A stretch of 40,888 nt of DNA from Isotricha intestinalis (Eukaryota > Ciliophora > Litostomatea > Vestibuliferida > Isotrichidae): NCBI GenBank assembly GCA_023807065.1, contig JAJJLU010000459.1, forward strand, positions 1-40,888. Direction: 5' to 3'. Below, piece after piece: positions 1 through 9,815 of the stretch; positions within the stretch are counted from its first letter, which is position 1; every line of letters begins with the position of its first letter. The notes below the pieces were generated by a model. It was given only the letters and a program-made list of their open reading frames with translations. It was not told where the DNA came from and did not search any database. Both the position numbers and the translations under genes were made by a program.

Positions 1-14
1 CCCCAATCCCCAAT
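1..14. repeat. Telomere-like repeat, two CCCCAAT units
   Basis: The window opens with two perfect tandem copies of CCCCAAT, followed directly by AT-rich DNA. C-rich strands of the CCCCAA type read inward at the left end of ciliate macronuclear chromosomes, and this orientation fits. The unit here is a heptamer rather than the hexamer of Tetrahymena or the octamer of hypotrichs, and only two units are visible, so the array may be trimmed. It could instead be a chance C-rich patch, but C-runs of this kind are almost absent elsewhere in the window. Confidence 0.5.
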
Positions 15-1307
15 AATTGTTATATTCTATAATATTTTCATTAATTTATCTAAAAATTAATCATTAAATTATTCAAATAAATTTAAGGTTAAAAAGTCAA
101 TATTAAAATAAAAATTATTTCATAAACCAATGAAAGCATTGCATGGTTATAAAATTGTCATAGAAAATAACAGAAAGAAGTAAGAATACAAACATTATTT
201 CTAACTCCTATATAAGAAGTTTAAAGAAAATTCATTTATCTTTTTTAATGAAAGAAATTATTTAATATGTTATTTGAAATGTCTTAAATTCAGAAAATAA
301 TTTTAAATTTATTATTATTTATTGAATTTTAGAATTTATAAAAATTATCTTTCTCATATTATTTTCCCTTATTTATCATCATTTATTTCTTTTTTGTCAT
401 TTACTATTTCATAATGCCATTTCTTTTTCTTTGTGTATCTTAAACTACAATTAATAAATTCAATATATTCTCCCCAAATTTAATTTGGAAAAATATTGTT
501 TTATTTTTCTAAAACTCGATAATTCTTTTATTATATGAATTATTTAAATAATTTCAAATTGAATTATCTAAAAGATAAAATTCTCTAAATTTTTGGTTCA
601 GAATTGTCTGCATAATTAAATAATTTGATTGAAAAACTATTCTAAAAAAATATAAATTTTATTTAAAGATGAGGTCAATAATTCATTTTCTATAAAAATA
701 ATATATTATTCATAAATTGAATTTGTCGATGCTATTAATTTAACTTACTTTAAAATGATTATTATTTTATTTATTTAACTTATCAAAGAAAAAAATCATG
801 TATATAAATCTGAATCTTTTAAGAGTTTAGTTTTTTTGCAAATGGTAAAAGAATATATATTGTTTAAAAATTATGAATTTAACAATTAATCATTTAAATG
901 TAAAAGATTATATATTTAGAAACAAAAATTCATAAATCATGAGGATAAAAAATCCATAAATGGCACCTGTATTTATGTATATTAAATTAATTTATATAAT
1001 AAAAAATTCTATAATTAAATGATTATTAATTCTCTTTTGTTTTATCTTTATTCATTTTTTAAAAGTCTTTCAATCAATTTATAAATTTAAAAAATTCAAT
1101 CAAATGTTAATTTCTTAGAGTTTTAAAAGAATATAAAAATTAAAGATATCATTGAATAATAAAAAAGAATTTATTAATTAAATGAATAAATTTCCTTGTA
1201 TTATTAATATTTAAATTAAATAAAGAAATAATATAAATCATAATTAATATCAAAATAAAAAATATTTAAATATTTTCACAATCATAAATAAATATAAAAA
1301 TAAAAAA
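15..1307. other. Gene-free subtelomere-like stretch
   Basis: No intact gene is visible in these 1.3 kb. There are short coding-like patches. On the minus strand around 370-470 about 29 codons read without a stop (containing RYTKKKKWHYEIV). On the plus strand around 795-890 about 33 codons are open (containing SESFKSLVFLQMVKEYILF). Both run into stops and neither can be assigned. They may be remnants of decayed genes. Confidence 0.5.
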
Positions 1308-2390
1308 ATGTTAACAGATTTTATAAAAATAAATCCTCAAACATCAGAACCTCAAAATTACCAAAAAAAAAATTCCTCAACTTTTTACGATAATTCATTA
1401 AATCTCCCTGTCCCAAAAATTGAGGTATCGTTAAAAAAAAGGCAAGAAAATTTATCAGACCTTCTTCCAATATTAAAAAATGAATTAAAAACATGTCCTT
1501 ATGAATCAATAACATCAGAAATAAAAGAAAATGCATCAATCAATGGAATTAAAAGATCATTTAAAATTAATGGACAAATTCCATCAAAATATTCATCAGA
1601 ATTAAATGAATTCAAAAATGATTTATTTTCTTCATTAACAAATACAAATTCTTTTTTTGATATTGATGATAATGAATCTTGGAAAATTGAAGAAACTCAA
1701 GCAAAAGGACAAAAATTTGAATCACCTAATGTATTTGATATTGAAGGTAATGAAACCATCATTAAATTACCTCAAAAAGATTGTATTATTTTCATTTATG
1801 AAAATAATGAACAACTTAATTATTTGATGGATAAAATGAAAAAAATTCCTATAATTTTTGTTTGTAAAACGAATAATTTTTTTCAAAAAAAAAAAGACTT
1901 AATTCAAAATGGAAAATTATATGATTATCAACATTATTTTTTTTCAGAAGACGATCAAGCATTTAAAAATTTAAAATTACCGAGAATTATTATTATAAAT
2001 GAAAAAGGGCAAATTTTTGATAATAGAAGTTTAGAAAAATTAAATGAAATTGATTCTCTTGAAAATAATTTATTATATTCTCCAGTTGAAGACGTTGATA
2101 ATGAATATGAAAATTTAAATTCATGGTGGTTAAATGCTAATAATAAAATTAAAATGGATGTTATTTATAAAATTAACAGACAATTAGATGAGGCTGGGTT
2201 CAATAATATTGATTTTGAAATTGATACTTCTTGCAAAATAGATAATAAAGGAATTTATGCTATGAGAGCAATTCCTATTTTTACTGGATGCTTACAAAAA
2301 AATAAAGAAAAAGATTTAAAGAAATTTATTGATAGTACTCAAGAAGAAGGGAATTTTGAGAAAATCAAAAATTCGGTGAACTTGATTTAA
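1308..2390 (+). CDS. Unrecognised protein with a possible thioredoxin-like fold
   Basis: This 360-residue protein has no signal peptide and no membrane segment. The first ~130 residues are polar and probably disordered. From about residue 150 to 240 there is a beta-alpha-beta pattern: a hydrophobic strand (CIIFIYEN), a helix, a second strand (IPIIFVCKT), and then LPRIIIINEKG. The last resembles the cis-proline strand and beta-hairpin of thioredoxin or redoxin folds. No CxxC active site is present, so redox catalysis is not supported. The start ATG follows an A-rich leader typical of this window. The 3' end faces the PPP1R21-like gene 432 bp away. The fold call is inference and the function is unknown. 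Confidence 0.75.
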   Translation: MLTDFIKINPQTSEPQNYQKKNSSTFYDNSLNLPVPKIEVSLKKRQENLSDLLPILKNELKTCPYESITSEIKENASINGIKRSFKINGQIPSKYSSELNEFKNDLFSSLTNTNSFFDIDDNESWKIEETQAKGQKFESPNVFDIEGNETIIKLPQKDCIIFIYENNEQLNYLMDKMKKIPIIFVCKTNNFFQKKKDLIQNGKLYDYQHYFFSEDDQAFKNLKLPRIIIINEKGQIFDNRSLEKLNEIDSLENNLLYSPVEDVDNEYENLNSWWLNANNKIKMDVIYKINRQLDEAGFNNIDFEIDTSCKIDNKGIYAMRAIPIFTGCLQKNKEKDLKKFIDSTQEEGNFEKIKNSVNLI

Positions 2391-2822
2391 TAAATATTAT
2401 TTCTTTGAATAAAGCAATATTTTTTATTATTTAAAAATAATATTTTTTATTCTAAAATTTTATTCATATCATTTTAATGTCAGAAAAATATATAGTGTAT
2501 TCATATCTTTTTTGAAATAGTTAAAAAGTTAATTATGGAAGAATCATTCCTTTTTTAAGCCCAAATGGAAGAAAGGGTTATCCCTTTTTACAAAGAAATA
2601 TAAAGAGTTACGAAAAAAAAATAATTTAATTTATAAAATGGTTTGAAGATATATAAAAGTATTTTTATTATGATTAATTTTTCATTTTATTTTATAATTT
2701 CATTACAAACATATAAGAAAAAAAAATTTATAAAAAAAAATTGAATTAATCTAAAATTTTTGAGCATTTTTCTATATTTATTTATTTATAAATTTATTTT
2801 TTTAAATATGTTATTTTATAAT
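2391..2822. other. Intergenic region between convergent genes
   Basis: AT-rich and without coding signal. A small inverted repeat (AAAGGG at 2572-2577 and CCCTTT at 2582-2587, with a 4-nt loop) lies in a slightly GC-richer patch. No known element is recognised. Confidence 0.5.
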
Positions 2823-5192
2823 TTAATTTTTATTTTTATCAAATGTTTCTTGACATTTCGAGCATATTATACTTTTTAATGTTTCAAATTCTCCTAAACT
2901 TTCTGATAAATATGATATTTGTTGACTAAATCCTTCGATCGCATCATTTTTTTCATTAATTATTTCATTGAATTTCTTTTCTTTTATTTGAAATTCATTT
3001 TTTAAATTTGTTATTTTTTTCTCATAATCATTTTTAATTTCTTCTTTTTGAGCATTTATTTCAATTTTCATATCAATGTTTTTAATTTTCAAAGAATATC
3101 TTTTAATAATATCATTTACTTTCCTATGATATTCTATATTATTATAATTTTTTATTTCTTCTTTTAAAGATTTAAATTCTTTATTTTCATTATTCAAAAT
3201 TGAATTTTGATTACTTAAAAATTCATTTATTTCATTATTATTTTTTGTTTGATTTTCTTCTTTTATTTCTTCATGAATGAAAGAGTTATTCATTAATTTC
3301 ATTCTTAACAAATCATTTTCATTTTGTTGATTATTTAAATTGTTTTGTAATTCTTTTATTTTTGCTTCATATTCTAAAAATTTTTTTGAAATCTTATTTT
3401 GTTCATCTTTAATTAAGTTTTTACTTTCCATTAATTTATTTAATTTTTCTCTATTTTCTAAAGATTCTTTATAAGAGATTTCTTTGATATTTCTTTCTAT
3501 TTTTTTTTCAGGTATTATTTTACTAAAAATATATGGATTAAATATTATTAATAAAATTTCTTTGTTTAAGATTGTATTTTTATATAATAAAATTTCTTCT
3601 ATTTCATTTTGATAATTCATCATTAAATCAATACAATTATTTATTCCATTTAAATATTTATTTATAAATTCTCCATTTTTTCTTATTTCATCTATTTTAT
3701 TTTTTTCAATTATTATCTGATTTTTTTCTAAAAAGGAAAACTCTTTTTCATTTGAAATAGAAAATTTAGAAAGAAAATCTTCATAAATTTTTTTTATTGT
3801 TGGAATATCTTTATTAAATAACTTTAAGAGTAACTTAGGATCGTAATTTGGAAAATTTATATTCTTATAATTTTCAAAATAAGTTTTAGATATTTTAATT
3901 GAAACATGAAAAGTCCTATCAGTTAGAATATTAATATTTTTTAAATTATAGATTTTATTAAAATTGAAACAAATAAAAAGTTTTTTGATAAATAAATTTA
4001 AAATTGACATTAAATCATATATATATTTAGAATCTATATATGGAATTTCTTCAAAATATTTTGATAATTCAATTATGTATTTGAAAATTAATTTAAATAA
4101 CTCAAAACTTTTAAAAATAAAAACCAAAGAAATATTTTTATATAAAATTAATTTTTGAAGGTTAATATCTTCATTTTTTTCATTTTCAAAAAGAAAAATG
4201 ATTAATCCAATAAAAATATTTAATGTTCTTAAATATTGTTGTAATAAAATTAAATAAGAAATTATTTTTTCAATAATAAAGGTAATTTTCTTATCATTTG
4301 TTAATAAAATATAAAAATTAAATCTATCTTTAAAATATTCAATAAGATATTCAATATTCTCAGAAATAAGAATTTGTGTAATTTCCAAAATTTTTTGCAG
4401 AAATAATTTCTGTCTTTGAAATAATTTATTTTTAATTTTAAAATGTTTTAAAAAATCAAATTCATAAATCAAATTTGAAAAATTGAAATATTCATTTATA
4501 TTAGAAATAATCTTTTCTACTTTTTCTTTTTCATTTAACTTGGAAGTTAATTGCTTTTCCATAATTTCATACTCAAATTTTTGATTTGTATATAATCTGG
4601 TCAATGTATTTATTTCTTCATCTTTCTTAATAATATTATTCTCTGCAATGTCTTTTAAATTTTGCAAAGTAATATTTTTGTCTTTTAAATTTTTACCTTC
4701 TTCAATACTATTTTTTAATTCTTTTTCGTTTTTACTTAATTTTTCTTCTAATTCTTCAATCATTTTATTACATTGTTGCTTAATATCAAAAACTTCAACA
4801 TGACAGTCTTCATTTTCTTTAATTTTAATTTCAAGCTCATTTTCCAATATTTTAATTCTTTCTAACATTATTTTATTTTCTTCTTTTATATTTGAACTTG
4901 TAAAATATGAAAACATTGAAAAATTATTTTTTTTTGCATTTTCTTTTGTTTCACTTAATTCTTTTTGTAATTGATCATATCTTTTTTTTATATTATCATA
5001 ATTGACATGAAGTGTATTATTTTCTTCTTCTAAAGAATGATTTTTTGTTTCTAAAACTTGGTTCTTTTCTGCATAATCTTCTTTAGATTTTTTTTCTAAT
5101 TTAAGAACTTGAGATAATTTTATTAATTTATTTTTCATTTCATTATAATCATTTATTATTTTATGTAATCCACTTTTTTGTTCTTCGCTCAT
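2823..5192 (-). CDS. PPP1R21-like coiled-coil protein (FERRY complex subunit 2 homologue)
   Basis: The protein has 789 residues; human PPP1R21 has about 780. PPP1R21 is a coiled-coil scaffold of the FERRY complex, a Rab5 effector that links mRNA to early endosomes. Several blocks line up in the same order. An N-terminal KLRAQ-like coil occupies residues 8-95. A segment at 122-155 (KIKENEDCHVEVF) corresponds to human KIEENERLHIQFF. A long helical core follows at about 230-560. The segment ISYKESLENREKLNKLMES (572-590) corresponds to the human VPYEEALANRRILL block. A terminal coil contains ISYLSESL. The very end carries a CxxC pair (Cys777, Cys780) that could bind metal with other ligands. The gene starts 64 bp from the divergent B-box/WD40 gene. 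Homology is read by eye from block order; endosomal function is inferred from the family. Confidence 0.7.
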   Translation of the reverse strand: MSEEQKSGLHKIINDYNEMKNKLIKLSQVLKLEKKSKEDYAEKNQVLETKNHSLEEENNTLHVNYDNIKKRYDQLQKELSETKENAKKNNFSMFSYFTSSNIKEENKIMLERIKILENELEIKIKENEDCHVEVFDIKQQCNKMIEELEEKLSKNEKELKNSIEEGKNLKDKNITLQNLKDIAENNIIKKDEEINTLTRLYTNQKFEYEIMEKQLTSKLNEKEKVEKIISNINEYFNFSNLIYEFDFLKHFKIKNKLFQRQKLFLQKILEITQILISENIEYLIEYFKDRFNFYILLTNDKKITFIIEKIISYLILLQQYLRTLNIFIGLIIFLFENEKNEDINLQKLILYKNISLVFIFKSFELFKLIFKYIIELSKYFEEIPYIDSKYIYDLMSILNLFIKKLFICFNFNKIYNLKNINILTDRTFHVSIKISKTYFENYKNINFPNYDPKLLLKLFNKDIPTIKKIYEDFLSKFSISNEKEFSFLEKNQIIIEKNKIDEIRKNGEFINKYLNGINNCIDLMMNYQNEIEEILLYKNTILNKEILLIIFNPYIFSKIIPEKKIERNIKEISYKESLENREKLNKLMESKNLIKDEQNKISKKFLEYEAKIKELQNNLNNQQNENDLLRMKLMNNSFIHEEIKEENQTKNNNEINEFLSNQNSILNNENKEFKSLKEEIKNYNNIEYHRKVNDIIKRYSLKIKNIDMKIEINAQKEEIKNDYEKKITNLKNEFQIKEKKFNEIINEKNDAIEGFSQQISYLSESLGEFETLKSIICSKCQETFDKNKN

Positions 5193-5256
5193 AATAAAAC
5201 AATTTAAAAAAATAAAAATTATTAAATAATTATTTCTTCAATTTTTTTTTGAATTA
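5193..5256. promoter_or_regulatory. Head-to-head intergenic region, probable bidirectional promoter
   Basis: Only 64 bp separate the two divergent start codons, so both promoters and 5' leaders must lie here or overlap the neighbouring gene. It is almost pure A/T with poly-T and poly-A runs. No specific motif is recognised. Confidence 0.5.
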
Positions 5257-7131
5257 ATGGAAGAAAACTTAGAAGACAGAATTTTAAATAATACTTTTTC
5301 CAATCGAGAATTAAATACTAGTTTATTATCAGATAATTTTTCAGTTTTTGATTTTCAAGAAAATATAATATTTAGATGTCTAAAATGTCCTTTTATCCCA
5401 TTAATACAATTAAAAACTGATTCAAAAAATTCATATATTTTTTCTTTATGTAGAAAATTTCATTCTTATAAAAAAGAATTGTCAGAATATTTAAAAGAAA
5501 ATGATAAATCACAATTATATAAAGCACAATGTTGTAAATGTAATGAATTTTTTAATAAAAAAAAAGTTCCTTATTATTATTGTGAAAAATGTAATAAATT
5601 TTATTGTGAAATTTGTAAAGAAAAAGATAAATTAACTAATCATGTTCAAATAACTTTACATAAATTTGATTCAATTTGTCCTGAACATGAAGATAAATTT
5701 GTAACTTATTGTGAAGTTTGTCAAAAAAATTTATGTATTTATTGTTTAAATGAACATAAACAAAATCATAAATTTACTTCTTTAAGTTCAATTCTATTAA
5801 GAAATAAAGATATTCAAAGATTTAATAAACAATTTCAAAAAGCAAATATTCATATTCAAAAAATACAAAATATCAGTGAAAATATTATTAAAGATTTGAA
5901 AAAAAAAGTAGATGATATTCAAAAAGCATTTAATTCTTTTAAAGAGAAAAACGAAATTCAATTAAATTTTGCAAAAGGTCTTTTAGATATATTAGAGTTA
6001 AAAAATAAAAATAGAGAATTAAATTTTGAAATAATTGATAATATAAAAAGTAATTTTAATTTTAATTATAAAGAAATAGGAGTTAATGAATATGATGATA
6101 TATTTGTAAAAGCAAATAAAATATTATCTTATTTAAAAAACGCAAATAACTTGATTTTAGGGAATAAAGATAATTTTTTAAAAATGAAAAATTTAAAAAC
6201 TTTAAATAATGATAAAGATGAAATAAATAAAATAATCCTTTTAGAAAATAATTTAATGGCATCTTGTTCAAATAATTCTTTAATAAGAGTATATGAAACT
6301 AATAATTATGATTTAAAATTAACAATAAAAGAACATAATAATTCAGTAAAATATATTTCGAAAATATCAAATGATGAAAATATAAATATTCTAATTTCAG
6401 CCTCTTCTGATTGTACTATGAAAATAATAAAATTGAAATCTGATAATGAATATGAAATAATGCAAATATTAACAGGACATAATTGTCAAATTAATAAAAC
6501 AATTGAACTCTCAAATTTAAATTTAATTTCATGTTCAATAGATGGTAAAATAAAGATATGGAATAAATCAGAAGAATCTAAAATATTTAATTGTATTCAT
6601 ACATTTGAATTTATGACATCAGAAGTTAACTCAGTTTTTGAATTACCAAATAAAGAAATTATACTTTCATGTTCAAATGAAAAAATTTTAGGATTTATAA
6701 ATATTAAACAAAATGAAGATGAAGAAATCATAAATTATAACTTTTTAGGAGATATAAATTGTTCTAATAAACCTGATATTTTTTATATTTTAAAAGAAAA
6801 TATTTTAGCAGTTTGTGCTGAAAAAGGAATTTATTTGATTGATTATGAAAGTCATCAAATAACAAAATTTATTGTTTTAGATAATCATGATAATCATTGG
6901 TTTGATTGTATAATAAAATTAAGAGATAATTCTTATTTATTATCTAATTGTGATAGAAATAAATATAGTTTTAAAAATTATAATATTATGCAATTTGAAG
7001 TTAACATTCCTACAATTTGGGATTTTATTGGAGAAAAAAATTATACCCATTTAAGTTTAATTAATACTATTTGTCAAAATGAAGATGGAACAATAATTAC
7101 TGGAGCAAAAGAAATAAAAATTTGGAAATAA
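5257..7131 (+). CDS. Double B-box zinc-finger, coiled-coil and WD40-repeat protein
   Basis: The protein has 624 residues. Two consecutive B-box-type zinc-binding modules are visible. The first uses cysteines 92/95/109/112/117/120 and His129/135. The second uses Cys141, His144, Cys152/155/160/163 and His167/171. A coiled coil follows (about 185-260). The C-terminal half shows WD40-like blades, for example LTGHNCQINKTIEL...DGKIKIWN and a final GAKEIKIWK. This is the TRIM order of B-box, coil and propeller, but no RING finger precedes it; only an isolated CLKC (41-44) is present. Ubiquitin-ligase activity is therefore not supported, and a scaffold or adaptor role is more likely. The gene is head to head with the PPP1R21-like gene and its stop is 28 bp from the Rag-like gene. 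Confidence 0.85.
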   Translation: MEENLEDRILNNTFSNRELNTSLLSDNFSVFDFQENIIFRCLKCPFIPLIQLKTDSKNSYIFSLCRKFHSYKKELSEYLKENDKSQLYKAQCCKCNEFFNKKKVPYYYCEKCNKFYCEICKEKDKLTNHVQITLHKFDSICPEHEDKFVTYCEVCQKNLCIYCLNEHKQNHKFTSLSSILLRNKDIQRFNKQFQKANIHIQKIQNISENIIKDLKKKVDDIQKAFNSFKEKNEIQLNFAKGLLDILELKNKNRELNFEIIDNIKSNFNFNYKEIGVNEYDDIFVKANKILSYLKNANNLILGNKDNFLKMKNLKTLNNDKDEINKIILLENNLMASCSNNSLIRVYETNNYDLKLTIKEHNNSVKYISKISNDENINILISASSDCTMKIIKLKSDNEYEIMQILTGHNCQINKTIELSNLNLISCSIDGKIKIWNKSEESKIFNCIHTFEFMTSEVNSVFELPNKEIILSCSNEKILGFINIKQNEDEEIINYNFLGDINCSNKPDIFYILKENILAVCAEKGIYLIDYESHQITKFIVLDNHDNHWFDCIIKLRDNSYLLSNCDRNKYSFKNYNIMQFEVNIPTIWDFIGEKNYTHLSLINTICQNEDGTIITGAKEIKIWK

Positions 7132-7159
7132 TTTAATCTTTAAAATTACAATTAATTCT

Positions 7160-8131
7160 TTATTTTTTAAGTAACAATTTTTGAACTGATTTAATAAATA
7201 GTTGAATATTATAATTCAATAAATGAGGCTTATAATTTTTTTCTTTAATTAAAAAAATTAAAGCTAAATTAGAATCAATAAATCTTAAATAAAGCATATT
7301 TTTATTATTGACTTCATAAAACTTATCAATTTTAATCATAAAATCAGAATCATTATTTATATTAGAATCCTGGTTATTTTCTCCATTAAATATTTCACCC
7401 ATTTCTAAAGAAACATCAATTATACTAGAACATAATCCAAATAAACGATCTTGGGTGACATCAACTCCTATAGTAAAAAATTCTTCTCCTAAAGGGAAAT
7501 AATCGACACCAATATAAATTTTATAATAAACATTAAACAAATAACATTTATCAAAATTACAATTTTCTTTTAAATCCTCTACTAAGTTTGAAATATTCGT
7601 AAGTTGTGGAACTGTTCTTCGGAAAATTCTAGAGAATTTCTCAAAAAGTGAATAATCATATATTGAAGTTATATAATAATTAAAATCAAAACTTTTTATT
7701 AATTGATTAAATTTCAGTTTAATTTCATTTATTTTTTTTTCAAATTCCTTATTAGATAAGTTTAATTCAATATCTGTTTTATGAATAAAAATTGATACAG
7801 TTATTGAATGATTCTTTACTAATGGGATAATATTTTGAATAAAATAATCAAAAGGAGTATTGGAATTGTCTTGGAAATCAAAAACATAAATTAATGTTCC
7901 ACAATTTTTAAGATAATTATTTTCTATTGTTGATATTTGTTCTATACTCAATATATTATGTGGAAATTCTGTTATTGATAATTTACAATTTCTTACAATT
8001 TCAATTTGTATTGTTTCTATTTTTGAGGTAGATTGATTAAATATACTTTTATTTGGGGACATTTTTTCAAAAACTACTTTCCTTATACTTGTTTTCCCAC
8101 TTTTTTGAGTTCCCATTAAAATTATATCCAT
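7160..8131 (-). CDS. Rag-type GTPase, RagC/Gtr2-like
   Basis: The protein has 323 residues. RagC/Gtr2 GTPases pair with RagA/Gtr1 on lysosomes or vacuoles and signal amino-acid sufficiency to TORC1. The P-loop GTQKSGKTS (7-15) is followed by KMSPN at 23-27, which matches the RagC switch I region. The G4 motif is HKTD (117-120), using the His-Lys-x-Asp variant typical of RagC. TSIYDYSLFEKFS (155-167) matches the RagC TSIYDHSIFEAFS block. A roadblock-like C-terminal domain follows (about 185-320). The oddity is switch II: RagC has DFPGQ, whereas this protein has EFPHN (55-59), so the DxxG-type glycine is missing. GTP hydrolysis may be altered. The family call is firm; the RagC rather than RagA assignment rests on HKxD and the switch I match. 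Confidence 0.85.
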   Translation of the reverse strand: MDIILMGTQKSGKTSIRKVVFEKMSPNKSIFNQSTSKIETIQIEIVRNCKLSITEFPHNILSIEQISTIENNYLKNCGTLIYVFDFQDNSNTPFDYFIQNIIPLVKNHSITVSIFIHKTDIELNLSNKEFEKKINEIKLKFNQLIKSFDFNYYITSIYDYSLFEKFSRIFRRTVPQLTNISNLVEDLKENCNFDKCYLFNVYYKIYIGVDYFPLGEEFFTIGVDVTQDRLFGLCSSIIDVSLEMGEIFNGENNQDSNINNDSDFMIKIDKFYEVNNKNMLYLRFIDSNLALIFLIKEKNYKPHLLNYNIQLFIKSVQKLLLKK

Positions 8132-8635
8132 AATTTATATATTTATTTTTTTTTTGCTTTAAACAATTAAAGGTTTTAGTTTAAAATTTTTTGTTTTTTA
8201 AACACAAGAAAATTTTTATTCAAATTATATTATTATTTTATCAATTACTCAATCTCCTTCTTTTTTTATAAAATATTTTTTTCAAATTTTTTACCATTCA
8301 TTCATACAAATATAAGAAAGATTTATTCATATTTTACTGTATTTCATATCATAAGAAAATCTATCATATAAAAAATATGTTCTTCGAGAAAACATTAAAT
8401 TAAAAATATTTAAGAATCCATTTATTTATCAATGTTCTTTTTTTAATTCAACATTATTTATTATTTTTATGAGGTTTTAAAATAAAAAAACACATTGATT
8501 TATTTTGAAAAATAATTTATTAAAATCTTTTTTTAATGTAAAGATGGGAAAGTTACGATATTCTATATTTTTTATTTGATAATTTTAAAAATAATCAATT
8601 ATTTTCATTTTAAATTATAATTATTCAAATTAATT
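8132..8635. other. Intergenic AT-rich DNA
   Basis: Upstream region of the Rag-like gene. No coding signal or structured element is recognised. Confidence 0.4.
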
Positions 8636-9545
8636 ATTAGACCTACAGTCTGGAGATAATTTATAATAATTTAAAAGATCTTGTTTTAATAATAAAATAA
8701 TTAAAATGAATAGATATTGAAAAACTTTTATTTCAATATTTAAAGCTCTTTCTGAATCTGAATCATTTGTGCTCTTTATAAAATTAATATTATAAATTAT
8801 ATTTTATAACATAATTATAATAAACTTTAAATACTTACAAATACATTGAAATTTTTTTATTGTTCTCAAACATAAAATCTCCATTTATTTTTTATTTTAG
8901 TTCTTTTATTTTGAATTATTAATATTAAACCAGGGACTAATACCTGTTCCATTAATAAAAAAACGATTGATTGAGCACATAAAACATTCATTCAAATATG
9001 TTTTTCTTATTTTTATTAATATATAATATCCCTAATTTAAAATCAAGTATTTTAATCTATTATTTCTTAAATTAAAATCATTTAAAGCAATAATTTGAGT
9101 ATTTTTAATTAAAACATTGATTAAAATGAAAATAGGAATATAATATTTCATTCTTTTTTTTGAATTAAAATATTATTCAGAAAAGAAGTCAATAAAATCT
9201 AAAATTAATATCCTATTTCTTCTTTTATTTCAGATGCTAACTAATTTAAATCAAGTTATAATGTTGAATATTTTTAATAATAATTTTACTTTTTGATTTT
9301 AATTTTTTAAATGGGCTTTTGACAAATATGGAAGGTATTTAAATTAATCTTAATATCATTAGTAATTCCATATCAATCTACCATTAGTATTCATTGTATT
9401 TCTCCCTCAATCCAGATGTTTAAAAAATTAATTTCATTTATTAAGATTTTTTCATGTTCAAAAGGAATTTTTTAATCTTTATCTTTTTCTTCAATTATTT
9501 TTAAAGGATTTACAACAATAGTGATTTCACCACAAAAATATTTTA
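8636..9545 (-). pseudogene. Decayed gene for a secreted or membrane protein
   Basis: Reading the minus strand from about 9545, protein-like sequence continues for roughly 300 codons but is interrupted by many stops and frame changes. A coherent stretch begins KYFCGEITIVVNPLKIIEE and runs through IPFEHEKILINEINFLNIW. It then meets TGA at 9391-9393 and 9373-9375, in contexts where Trp would fit. Later comes a signal-peptide-like start (MKYYIPIFILINVLI, near 9153), a Cys-containing part (CFMCSINRFFINGTG) and a final open block ending DLLNYYKLSPDCRSNN before a stop at 8636. The parent family is not recognised. Boundaries are approximate, and a short intron cannot be excluded (a GTAAGT lies near 8840). 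Confidence 0.45.
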
Positions 9546-9815
9546 ATTACTTAAATTATCGGTATTTATGATTATATGAAAAAATGTATTTTTTATGATT
9601 TTATTAAATTTAATGATACATTTTCCCTAAAAATATATAAAAAAATTTTTCTTGCTTTTTTTTACAAAATTTTGAGATATAAAAATTTTGGAAACAAGGA
9701 GGGATTATATAAAGTTTTATGAAAATAATAAAAATAATGAAGATAAAATAGATTAAATTAAAATTTTATTTATATTCTTTTTATAATAAATAATTTTTGA
9801 ATTTTTCATATTTTT

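Noticed and set aside
2572..2587. AAAGGG/CCCTTT inverted repeat as a transcription terminator
   Set aside because: A 6-bp stem in intergenic DNA between two convergent eukaryotic genes is not meaningful evidence of a terminator.
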